64,000 nucleotides of DNA from Streptomyces cellulosae (GTDB lineage: Bacteria; Actinomycetota; Actinomycetes; Streptomycetales; Streptomycetaceae): the NCBI GenBank assembly GCA_014655195.1, contig BNBH01000010.1:199598-263597 (forward strand). The letters are read 5' to 3'. A program made the position numbers and the translations under genes. The notes under the pieces were generated by a model. That model did no database searches. It saw only the letters and a program-made list of their open reading frames with translations, and was not told where the DNA came from. This document shows positions 18,886 to 26,558 of this stretch, one piece after another (the stretch's first letter is position 1; each line of letters starts with the position of its first letter).

Positions 18886-18982
18886 TTACGTTCGAGTGAT
18901 CACGCCGGCGCCTGCTCACGGGCGCTCACGCCGTTGGCGTACGGAGGCGCGCGCCCGGCCCTCGCACGGCTAGCGTCGGGGC

Positions 18983-20179
18983 ATGACCGGTGACCGGCTC
19001 GGATGGCGCGTGTGCCTGCTCGGCGGCGCCGTGTTCGCGGTGTGCATGACCGGCACCACGCTGCCGACCCCGCTGTACCCCCTCTACCAGCAGAAGTTCG
19101 GCTTCTCCGAGCTGACGGTCACCGTCGTGTACGCGGTGTACGCCTTCGCGGTCATCGGCGTCCTGCTGCTCGCGGGCAACGCCTCCGACGCCGTCGGCAG
19201 ACGCCCCGTCCTGCTGGGGGGCCTGGTCTGCGCGGCCGCGAGCGCGGTCTGCTTCCTGCTGGCCACCGGCATCGCCTGGCTGTACGCCGGACGGCTTCTG
19301 TCAGGTCTGTCGGCAGGCCTGTTCACCGGAGCCGCGACAGCCTACGTCATGGAGTCGGCCCCGCCCGGGCGGGCCTCCCGCGCCACGTTCGTCGCCACGG
19401 CGGTCAACATGGGCGGCCTCGGCTGCGGTCCGCTGCTCGCCGGAATCCTGGCGGAGTACGCCCCCTGGCCCCTCTACCTCCCCTACGCCGTCCACCTGAC
19501 CCTGGTCGCCTGCTCGGTGGCGGTGCTGCTGTGGCTGCCGGAGACCGTACGTGACCTGCGCCCGCTGCGCACCGTACGGCCGCAGCGCCCCGGCGTGCCG
19601 CCGCACGTGCGGGCGGTGTTCGGGCCGGCGGCGACGGCCGCGTTCGTGGGCTTCGCCCTGTTCGGGGTGTTCACCTCCGTCAGTCCCGCGTTCCTCGCGC
19701 AGTACCTGGACGTGACCGACCACGCGGTGAGCGGTGCGGTCGTCGCGACGGCGTTCTTCGCGTCGATCGCCGGACAGACGGCGGTCGGCCGCGTGGGGGT
19801 GGGCCGGTCCCTCCCGCTGGGCTGCGCCGGGCTGCTCGCGGGCCTCGCCCTGCTGGCGGGCGCCCTGCACTGGGACACGCTGGCGCTGGTCGTGCCGAGC
19901 GCGCTCGTCGGCGGTGTGGGGCAGGGGCTGGCGTTCCGCGGGGCGCTGACCGCGGTGGGCAGGGCATCCCCGCCGGACCGGCGGGCGGCGGTGATCTCGT
20001 CGCTGTTCGTCGTGGCGTACGCGGGCATCTCGGTCCCGGTCATCGGGGTGGGCCTGCTGACAGAACCGCTGGGCCTGGAGAGCGCGGGCCTTGTCTTCAT
20101 CGCCTGCATGGCGGCGATGGTGGTGACGGCGGCGGGCTATCTGCTGCGCAGACCGGTACCGGCGGAGGCCGGGGCGTGA
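18983..20179 (+). CDS. MFS transporter
   Basis: Twelve-segment major facilitator superfamily permease, 398 aa. Motif A appears after helix 2 as GNASDAVGRRPVL. The N terminus lacks a signal peptide and goes straight into the first helix. It is transcribed away from the TetR gene across a 134-bp gap, so shared control is possible. The family contains drug and sugar exporters; nothing in the sequence fixes the substrate. Confidence 0.88.
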   Translation: MTGDRLGWRVCLLGGAVFAVCMTGTTLPTPLYPLYQQKFGFSELTVTVVYAVYAFAVIGVLLLAGNASDAVGRRPVLLGGLVCAAASAVCFLLATGIAWLYAGRLLSGLSAGLFTGAATAYVMESAPPGRASRATFVATAVNMGGLGCGPLLAGILAEYAPWPLYLPYAVHLTLVACSVAVLLWLPETVRDLRPLRTVRPQRPGVPPHVRAVFGPAATAAFVGFALFGVFTSVSPAFLAQYLDVTDHAVSGAVVATAFFASIAGQTAVGRVGVGRSLPLGCAGLLAGLALLAGALHWDTLALVVPSALVGGVGQGLAFRGALTAVGRASPPDRRAAVISSLFVVAYAGISVPVIGVGLLTEPLGLESAGLVFIACMAAMVVTAAGYLLRRPVPAEAGA

Positions 20180-20315
20180 TGGGCGGGGGCGTTTTCGGCC
20201 CGGGAGGCCCTTCGGCGCGCACGGCGGCGTCCGGCGTCCTATAGTCGTCGGTGCGGAGAATGTTGAATATCGAACTTCCTTGAAGGTCGAACGTCCTCGG
20301 TGGGAGGCACCCGGC

Positions 20316-21314
20316 ATGAGCAACACGGAGACACGACCGGCGGAGATGAGGTGCGGCGGCGAGACCGAGGCGGACCGCCCGGCCGAGGTCGAGGTCCTCA
20401 CGGCCCGTGACGTGCCGCTCGGCGGCCCGCGCGCCATGCGGGTACGGCGCACCCTGCCGCAGCGCGCCCGGTCACTCGTCGGCGCCTGGTGCTTCGCCGA
20501 CCACTACGGTCCCGACGACGTCGCCGGCACCGGCGGCATGCACGTTCCCCCGCATCCGCACACGGGTCTGCAGACGGTGAGCTGGCTGTTCAGCGGGGAG
20601 ATCGAGCACCGCGACAGCCTCGGCAGCCACGCCTACGTCCGCCCCGGCGAACTGAACCTGATGACCGGCGGTCACGGCATCGCCCACTCGGAGGTCTCGA
20701 CGCCGGACACGACGATTCTGCACGGCGTGCAGCTGTGGGTGGCGCTGCCGGACCAACACCGCGGCACGGAACGCGACTTCCAGCACCACGTCCCGCACCC
20801 GGTCACCCTGAACGGCGGCGAGGCCCGCGTCTTCCTCGGCACGCTCGCGGGCGCGACGTCACCGGTCCGCACCTTCACCCCGCTGCTGGGCGCGGAACTC
20901 ACCGTGTCCCCTGGCGCACGGCTGGTGCTGGACGTCGACCCCGCCTTCGAACACGGAGTGCTCGTCGACACGGGGGACGTCCTCGTCGAGAACACCCCGG
21001 TGGAACGGGCCGCCCTCGCCTGCACGGCCCCGGGCCGCACCTGCCTCACCCTCACCAACCGGGGCACGGCCCCGGCCCGTCTGATCCTCCTCGGCGGCCC
21101 GCCCTTCGACGAGGAGATCATCATGTGGTGGAACTTCATCGGCCGCACGCACGAGGAGATCGTCCGGGCGCGGGGTGACTGGATGACGGAGACGGGCACG
21201 GGGACGGGCGACCGTTTCGGCGAGGTACGGGGCTACGACGGGGACCCGCTGCCGGCCCCGGAACTGCCGAACGCGCCGCTGCGGCCGCGGGGAAGGCCTG
21301 CGCCGAGGGCGTGA
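20316..21314 (+). CDS. Pirin family protein (cupin)
   Basis: Bicupin of the pirin family, 332 aa, a cytoplasmic metal-binding protein. The N-terminal cupin has the pirin metal-ligand pattern HVPPHPHTGLQTVSWLFSGE and the following LMTGGHGIAHSE; the C-terminal cupin has lost most ligands, as is usual. The ATG at 20316 follows TGGGAGG; upstream in-frame codons lack one. Some pirins are quercetin dioxygenases and others bind transcription factors, so the exact role is open. It is transcribed alone, with two TCGAAC repeats in the upstream region. Confidence 0.9.
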   Translation: MSNTETRPAEMRCGGETEADRPAEVEVLTARDVPLGGPRAMRVRRTLPQRARSLVGAWCFADHYGPDDVAGTGGMHVPPHPHTGLQTVSWLFSGEIEHRDSLGSHAYVRPGELNLMTGGHGIAHSEVSTPDTTILHGVQLWVALPDQHRGTERDFQHHVPHPVTLNGGEARVFLGTLAGATSPVRTFTPLLGAELTVSPGARLVLDVDPAFEHGVLVDTGDVLVENTPVERAALACTAPGRTCLTLTNRGTAPARLILLGGPPFDEEIIMWWNFIGRTHEEIVRARGDWMTETGTGTGDRFGEVRGYDGDPLPAPELPNAPLRPRGRPAPRA

Positions 21315-21327
21315 GAGCATCCGTCGT

Positions 21328-21618
21328 ATGAGCGGCGACCTTGAAGTAAGTGCCCTGGCGATCAACGTCACGATCCCGGAGTCGCTCCGCTGGACGGACA
21401 CACGGCGCGGCCAGGAGTTCCAGCTCACCACTCTCAACGTCCGCCTCCTCCCGGACGGCCACCTCGCCGTGAAGGCGTACGGCCGCCCGGTCGCCGGCGG
21501 CCGGGGCGCGTACGTCTCGTTCCCGGTCCCGGACGACCCGGCGCTGGCGTCGCTGGTCGCGGAAGCGGCCACTCGCGCCGGCGCGCTGTGGGCCGCCCAC
21601 CGAGGGCTCGGGGGCTGA
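21328..21618 (+). CDS. Hypothetical protein, 96 aa
   Basis: Small soluble protein, no signal or membrane segment. It reads as a compact beta-rich domain (ALAINVTIPESLRW, FQLTTLNVRLLPDG) with an Ala-rich C-terminal helix. The ATG comes 13 bp after the pirin stop, so it probably sits in the same transcript. I do not recognise the family. Confidence 0.7.
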   Translation: MSGDLEVSALAINVTIPESLRWTDTRRGQEFQLTTLNVRLLPDGHLAVKAYGRPVAGGRGAYVSFPVPDDPALASLVAEAATRAGALWAAHRGLGG

Positions 21619-21635
21619 GTGGGCCGGCCGGTGCG

Positions 21636-22073
21636 TCAGCCGGATCCGAGGAGGTCGGCGAGACCGACGGCGGGGCGGCCGAGCAGGGCGGTCAGAGCGA
21701 GCCGCTGATGCTCCGTCAGGGGGTTGGTGAAGACGACGGCGTCGGCGTCGGTCCGGTCGGCGGCGTGGGCCACCTCGCGGACCTTCCCCTGCCTCAGCAG
21801 CGTCCGGGACGAGAAGGGCAAGCTCATCTTCCGCGCCCCGCCGTCGGAGACGCCTCGCCGCTGCACGATCCGCGCGACGACACGTGCGCCGTCCGCTGCG
21901 AGTCGCGCGGCCCCCTCCGCCATGACCGTCTCGTAGTCCTTCTGCTTGCCGGAGAAGAAACCGACGAGGACCACGTCGGCGCCTTCGAAGGGGAGTTGGT
22001 ACGACGCGTGTCGGGCCGGCTCGGCCGTCCCACGGCGGGACGGCCGCCGGCCGCGTCTTCGGGGCTGGTGCAT
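21636..22073 (-). CDS. HflX N-terminal-like protein without GTPase domain
   Basis: A protein of about 145 aa. From about residue 30 it resembles the N-terminal nucleotide-binding domain of HflX GTPases: a start strand ADVVLVGFFSGKQ, then LAADGARVVARIVQRRG, then ADAVVFTNPLTEHQRLALTALLG, matching the HflX pattern of opening strand, conserved VVQRR-type strand and the D/N-ELS-PxQ-RNLE region. The G domain is absent. The N terminus is basic and disordered-looking. The start is uncertain (ATG 22073 has no clear ribosome binding site). It could act on ribosomes or bind nucleotides; this is inference from family resemblance only. Confidence 0.6.
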   Translation of the reverse strand: MHQPRRRGRRPSRRGTAEPARHASYQLPFEGADVVLVGFFSGKQKDYETVMAEGAARLAADGARVVARIVQRRGVSDGGARKMSLPFSSRTLLRQGKVREVAHAADRTDADAVVFTNPLTEHQRLALTALLGRPAVGLADLLGSG

Positions 22074-22179
22074 GAGAGGCAGGGTAGGGGGCAGTCGGCC
22101 TGCGGGCCTACGGAGTTTCTGTCTTCGTCGGTCCGACGCGGGTACTGGATGCCAAGGCTTCCAACGGAGAGGCGGGCGC

Positions 22180-22812
22180 ATGTCGGTCGACCTGCTCGGG
22201 TTCCTCGGGGTGGTGCTCGTGGCCTATGTGGTGCCGGGGCCCGACTTTCTGGTGGTGGTCAGATCGGCCGCCGAGCACCCTGCGAAGGGGCGGGCGGCGG
22301 CGCTCGGTGCGCAGAGCGGGCTGTGCGTGCACATGGTGGCCGCGGCCGTGGGGTTGTCCGTGCTGGCCGCCCGTTCTCCGGTGGTCTACGACGCGGTCAC
22401 GCTCATGGGCGCGGCCTACCTGGTCCACCTGGGAGTCCGCGCAGTGCTCGCCGCTCGGCGGGCGGCGCGGCAGCAGCGCGGTGGGCGCGACGTGAGGGTG
22501 GGCGCGTCCCGCGCCCGGTGGCGGTCGTGCTTCGCCCAGGGGTTCCTCACGAACGTGCTGAACCCCAAGGCGGCCCTCTTCTTCCTCAGCGTCCTGCCGC
22601 AGTTCGTCCACGGCGACGGCTCCCCGACACGGCAGATCTTCCTCCTCGGCGTCCTGGACGTGCTGGTCGGCGTCGCGTACTGGTTCGCGCTGGTCACCGT
22701 CGCGTCCCGACTGCGCGTCCTGCTCGCGCGCCCGAGGTTCCGCCACCGTTGGGAGCTGACGACCGGGTGGTTGTTCATCGGCATCGGTGTCGGCGCCGCC
22801 GTCGCGACATGA
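22180..22812 (+). CDS. LysE family translocator
   Basis: Inner-membrane exporter of the LysE/RhtB superfamily, 210 aa, with about six hydrophobic segments. Family marks are VVPGPDFLVVVRSA near the N terminus and FLTNVLNPKAALFFLSVLPQF in the middle. The ATG at 22180 follows GGAGAGG. These proteins export amino acids or related small molecules; the substrate is not readable. The MerR gene begins 46 bp downstream in the same direction, but appears to have its own promoter. Confidence 0.9.
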   Translation: MSVDLLGFLGVVLVAYVVPGPDFLVVVRSAAEHPAKGRAAALGAQSGLCVHMVAAAVGLSVLAARSPVVYDAVTLMGAAYLVHLGVRAVLAARRAARQQRGGRDVRVGASRARWRSCFAQGFLTNVLNPKAALFFLSVLPQFVHGDGSPTRQIFLLGVLDVLVGVAYWFALVTVASRLRVLLARPRFRHRWELTTGWLFIGIGVGAAVAT

Positions 22813-22820
22813 CGGCGCCC

Positions 22821-22851
22821 TTGACCCTCACGTGGCGTGAGGCCGCACCCT
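22821..22851 (+). promoter_or_regulatory. MerR-type promoter: dyad inside a 19-bp spacer
   Basis: TTGACC (22821-22826) is followed by the perfect inverted repeat CCTCACG-TGG-CGTGAGG (22826-22842). A -10-like position, CACCCT, lies 19 bp from the -35. Overlong spacers carrying a dyad are the hallmark of MerR-regulated promoters. The -10 match is poor. Confidence 0.55.
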
Positions 22852-22858
22852 CGGGGGT

Positions 22859-23359
22859 GTGGAGAAGCACTGGACCGTAGGACGCGTCGCCGAGTTGGCC
22901 GGGGTGAGTGTCCGTACGTTGCATCACTACGACGACATCGGTCTCGTCCGGCCGTCGGGTCGTACCGCGGCCGGGTACCGCGCGTACTCGGCGGGCGACG
23001 TCGAGCGGCTGCGAGAGGTGCTCGCGTACCGGCGGCTGGGCTTCGGGCTGCGGGAGATCGCGGAGCTGGTGGGGGACCTCGGCGCCGACGCCGTCGCTCA
23101 TCTGCGCCGTCTGCGCAAGTTGTTGCTGGAGCGGCGTGAGCGCGTCGACGTGATGGTCGCCGCCATCGACAGGGAACTCGAGGCGCGGGCGCAGGGGCTG
23201 ACGGTGACGCCGGAGGAGCAACTGGGTCTGCTGGGCGCGCGGTTGTACGACGCGATCGGTGGCGCCTACACCGCGACGCGGCGTACGGATCCGCGGATCG
23301 CCGCGCGGATCTGGGACGCCCTCGGTGACGCGCGGCCGGGGGAGGTCTACCGCCCCTGA
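22859..23359 (+). CDS. MerR family transcriptional regulator
   Basis: MerR-type activator/repressor, 166 aa. The winged HTH is GRVAELAGVSVRTLHHYDDIG with the typical wing PSGRTAAGYRAYS. A coiled-coil dimer helix follows (about residues 80-105), then a short C-terminal region (TPEEQLGLLGARLYDAIGG). The C-terminal part is shorter than the TipA-type ligand domain. The GTG start lies only about 8 bp after the predicted -10, so the mRNA may be leaderless. The dyad in its own promoter suggests autoregulation. Confidence 0.87.
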   Translation: MEKHWTVGRVAELAGVSVRTLHHYDDIGLVRPSGRTAAGYRAYSAGDVERLREVLAYRRLGFGLREIAELVGDLGADAVAHLRRLRKLLLERRERVDVMVAAIDRELEARAQGLTVTPEEQLGLLGARLYDAIGGAYTATRRTDPRIAARIWDALGDARPGEVYRP

Positions 23360-23370
23360 AGCCCGCTCCG

Positions 23371-23417
23371 TGTCACGGATCGCCACGCCCGACCCACGGG
23401 CGTGGCGATCCGTGACA
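23371..23417. terminator. 20-bp stem terminator
   Basis: Perfect 20-bp inverted repeat (23371-23390 with 23398-23417) and a 7-nt loop, between the convergent MerR and methyltransferase genes. Confidence 0.85.
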
Positions 23418-23423
23418 TACGCA

Positions 23424-24197
23424 TCAGCGCGAGCAGATCACCGTGACCAGCGTGAAGGACGCGAAGAAGGCTCCCCGCGACAGGTCCGCGAACCACCGAC
23501 GTCCGCGCTCCGGGTCGACGTACCCGGCGGCGATGGCCGCCTCCATGTTGCGGCCGAGCCCCAGAGTGTGGTCCGCCTCCTCGACGTCACGGAACACCGG
23601 GGTGTGGGCGAGGACGGCCTCCACACCGAAGCCCGCCCGCTCGGCGAGACGCGCCAGACTGCGGCCGACGGTCGCGTGGCGGACCACTTCCACCGTGGTG
23701 TAGCGGGTGAAGGCGCGGCTCGTCTCCAGGTCCTCGGCGTCGACGACCAGCGTGTCCCAGTCGGGCTCGGCCAGACCCACGCGCGCGCCCGGCCGTGTCA
23801 CACGGTGCAACTGAGCCAGAGCCGTCGCGGGATCGTCGACGTGCATGAGCACTCGGTCGATCTTGGCGCGGTCCACCGTGCCGGGATCGACGGGCAGATC
23901 CAGCACGTCCCCCTCACGGACCTCCACCCGGCGCAACTCCCGCGTCCGCTCACGCGCCTGCGCCAGCATGGCCGGGTCACGGTCGACCCCGATCACCGTG
24001 CCGTCGTCCCCGACTCGCTCGGCAAGGGTGGGCAGGTCGGTACCGGGACCGCACCCCGCATCCAGGACGGTGTGCCCCTCCCGGACATCCAGCAGGTCCA
24101 CCAACTGCCGCTTGTACAACCGCCCTACGCCGGTGGCGGCGGCGCGCAGCATGTAGTCGGCCTGATCGGGTCGGGACACACCAAGAGTCGATGACAT
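23424..24197 (-). CDS. Class I SAM-dependent methyltransferase
   Basis: Soluble methyltransferase, 257 aa, UbiE/type-11 fold. SAM motif I is VLDAGCGPGTDLPTLAE, the acidic end of strand 2 is VIGVDRDPAML, motif II is VREGDVLDLP and the post-II segment is AKIDRVLMHVDDPATAL. The acceptor cannot be deduced. It lies 51 bp downstream of the glycosyltransferase gene on the same strand, so the two may be cotranscribed. Confidence 0.88.
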   Translation of the reverse strand: MSSTLGVSRPDQADYMLRAAATGVGRLYKRQLVDLLDVREGHTVLDAGCGPGTDLPTLAERVGDDGTVIGVDRDPAMLAQARERTRELRRVEVREGDVLDLPVDPGTVDRAKIDRVLMHVDDPATALAQLHRVTRPGARVGLAEPDWDTLVVDAEDLETSRAFTRYTTVEVVRHATVGRSLARLAERAGFGVEAVLAHTPVFRDVEEADHTLGLGRNMEAAIAAGYVDPERGRRWFADLSRGAFFASFTLVTVICSR

Positions 24198-24248
24198 GGG
24201 AGTCAGTCAAGCACCCCTCACTGCCGATTGGCCGTTCCGCAACGGTGG

Positions 24249-25748
24249 TCAGCGGTCGCGGACGTAGAGGACGATGCGGGCACCGTTCACGTGCGTCGTC
24301 GCACGTGCGCGGAAGTGCCGCCGCAGGGTGAGGGTCTTGGCCTGCTCCTGCGGGTTGCCCATCAGATGCGCGCCCGCCCGGCCGTGGACGACGACGATCC
24401 GGTCGAAGCGCAGCATGCGCGCCGCCATGACCGGCGCGGGCAGCTCCGTACCGGCCAGCGTGTGCGACGCGACCGGGCTCTCCGCCAGCGCCAGATCCGT
24501 CAGCGCACGCGTGTCCCTGGGGTTCGGCTCGGTCCAGTACCGGTGCTGCGCCGGGAGGTAGAGCAGTCCGTCACCCGGGCGGCCCGTCTCACGCAGGGCG
24601 GCGCCCACGGCGGTGGCGTCGTTGGTACGGCTGGCGGGGGTCCGGAGCTCCAGGGTCGTCGGCACGAGTGCGGCCAGTACGGCGACGGCCGCCACCGCCA
24701 CGCCCACCGTGATCCACGGAGTGCCGTACGACCGCCGCAGCCGGCGGACGTAGTCCAGACCTGCCCCCATCAGCAGCGCAATCCCGACGTGGCTGTAGAG
24801 CACGTACCGGTCGACGAACAGCGGCTTGACGAGGGAGACGGCGAGCAGCAGCAGGCAGGGGAGTACGACCAGCGGCACGGCCAGTACGGGCAACCGCACC
24901 GGCCGTCCCCGCCGCCGCTCGACGGGCGCGAACGCGCACACCAGGCCCAGGACCGCCACGAGCGCGAAACCGGGAAGCCGCACCGGCGTCGCGATCCAGG
25001 CCACCTGCTCCGCCTGTGCGGCACTGCGCAGCACCAGCGGCACCAGCCCGGTCACCACGGCCGCCGCCGTCGCCGCCCACGCCCGCAGCACCGGGCGCGG
25101 CACACGGGACACGAGCAGCGTGACACCGTGCGCGACCAGGGCGAGGACCGCGAACTCGTGGAGCAGGCTCGCGAGCAGCATCGTGCCGCCGTAGACCGCC
25201 CATCGCCCACGGGCGCTCCGCCCGACGCCGGTCACGAGCGCATACGTCGCCCAGGCGACCAACACGCAGACCAGGGCGTACGAGCGGCCCTCCTGCGCGT
25301 ACTTCTGCACGTGGGGGAGCAGCGGGAAAACCAGCCCGGCGAGCAGTCCGACGCGGGGGCCGGCGAGGCGCAGGCCCAGAAGGGCGACGGCGCTCGCCGC
25401 CGCTGCCATGGCCAGCACGGACGGCAGCCGCAGCGTCAGCAGTCCCGGGCCGAAGAGGTCGAAGAGCACGTGCATCAGGGCGTAGTGCAGGGCGTGGACC
25501 AGGTCGATGTGCTGGGCGGTCTGCCCGATCTGCGACAGGTCACGCTGGGCGAGCGCGTACGTGACGGCCTCGTCGCCCCACAGGGTGTTCTCCCTGCGGA
25601 CGCCCCAGAGCCCGAGTGTGAGGGTCACCAGGAAGGGTGCGAGGACCACCACGGTGCGGGACCGGCGCCGGAACGGCTGCCGGCGGACGGGTGGGGGAGG
25701 GGAGACCGTCGTCTCGGCCGGAGCGGGCACACGGGTGTCAACGGACAT
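24249..25748 (-). CDS. GT-C membrane glycosyltransferase (GT39/ArnT-like)
   Basis: Polytopic membrane glycosyltransferase, 499 aa, about 10-12 hydrophobic segments and a C-terminal soluble domain. The first extracellular loop has the GT-C aspartate signature in ENTLWGDEAVTYALAQRD. Such enzymes use polyprenyl-phosphate sugars and act on the outer face of the membrane. The N terminus is proline- and arginine-rich before the first helix. The gene diverges from a response regulator/kinase pair (25878), so the kinase may control envelope glycosylation; that is inference. Acceptor and sugar are unknown. Confidence 0.85.
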   Translation of the reverse strand: MSVDTRVPAPAETTVSPPPPVRRQPFRRRSRTVVVLAPFLVTLTLGLWGVRRENTLWGDEAVTYALAQRDLSQIGQTAQHIDLVHALHYALMHVLFDLFGPGLLTLRLPSVLAMAAAASAVALLGLRLAGPRVGLLAGLVFPLLPHVQKYAQEGRSYALVCVLVAWATYALVTGVGRSARGRWAVYGGTMLLASLLHEFAVLALVAHGVTLLVSRVPRPVLRAWAATAAAVVTGLVPLVLRSAAQAEQVAWIATPVRLPGFALVAVLGLVCAFAPVERRRGRPVRLPVLAVPLVVLPCLLLLAVSLVKPLFVDRYVLYSHVGIALLMGAGLDYVRRLRRSYGTPWITVGVAVAAVAVLAALVPTTLELRTPASRTNDATAVGAALRETGRPGDGLLYLPAQHRYWTEPNPRDTRALTDLALAESPVASHTLAGTELPAPVMAARMLRFDRIVVVHGRAGAHLMGNPQEQAKTLTLRRHFRARATTHVNGARIVLYVRDR

Positions 25749-25877
25749 GGGGAGAGGGGCCTTTCGACAGGGGCCGGAAACGTGCCGACAGCGTGGCCGA
25801 ACCTCGTTGACCGCTCGCTGACCCAACCTGATCGAACGGTCAGGAAGGTGCACGGGCGCTGTGCGAGGCTGCGGCGC

Positions 25878-26558
25878 ATGCGGATACTCGTGGTCGAAGA
25901 CGAGGTCGACCTCGCCCACACCCTGCGCACCGGTCTGACCGCCGAGGGGTACAGCGTCGACCTCGCCCATGACGGCCGGCAGGGACTGTGGATGGCCCGG
26001 ACCGGCGAATACGCTCTGCTCGTCCTGGACTTGATGCTGCCCGGTCTCAACGGTTACAAGGTGTGCGCCCAGTTGCGCCGGGAGGGCAACGCGACGCCCG
26101 TCCTGGTGCTCACCGCCAAGGACGGCGACTGGGACCAGGCGGAGGCCCTGGACACGGGGGCCGACGACTACCTGGCAAAGCCGTTCTCCTACATGGTGCT
26201 CGTCGCCCGGTTGCGGGCCCTGGTCCGGCGGTCCGCGACCGTCGCCCCGCCCGTCCTCGCCGTGGGCGACCTGTCGCTGGACGTCGCCGGCCGGGTGTGC
26301 CGACGGGCCGGGGTCCGGGTGGACCTCACCCCGCGGGAGTTCGCCGTACTGGAGCTGCTGGCCCGCCGCGCGGGCCAGGCCGTGTCCAAGGGCGACCTGC
26401 TCTACCACGCGTGGCCCGACGAGGCCTACGACCCCAACTTGGTCGAGGCGCGCGTCAGTTCACTCCGCAGAAAGGTGGACACCGCGTTCCGGCGGCAGTC
26501 CCTGCAGACCGTACGAGGCACCGGCTATCGATTGGTGGACGACCGTGAACGCGAGTAA
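25878..26558 (+). CDS. OmpR/PhoB-type response regulator
   Basis: Two-component response regulator, 226 aa. The receiver domain has the acidic pair EDE (residues 7-9), phospho-acceptor Asp51 in VLDLMLPG, and the conserved Lys in YLAKPFSY. The C-terminal winged helix (VDLTPREFAVLELLARRAG to RGTGYRL) binds DNA. Its end overlaps the sensor kinase start by 14 bp, so the two are translationally coupled. Confidence 0.95.
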   Translation: MRILVVEDEVDLAHTLRTGLTAEGYSVDLAHDGRQGLWMARTGEYALLVLDLMLPGLNGYKVCAQLRREGNATPVLVLTAKDGDWDQAEALDTGADDYLAKPFSYMVLVARLRALVRRSATVAPPVLAVGDLSLDVAGRVCRRAGVRVDLTPREFAVLELLARRAGQAVSKGDLLYHAWPDEAYDPNLVEARVSSLRRKVDTAFRRQSLQTVRGTGYRLVDDRERE

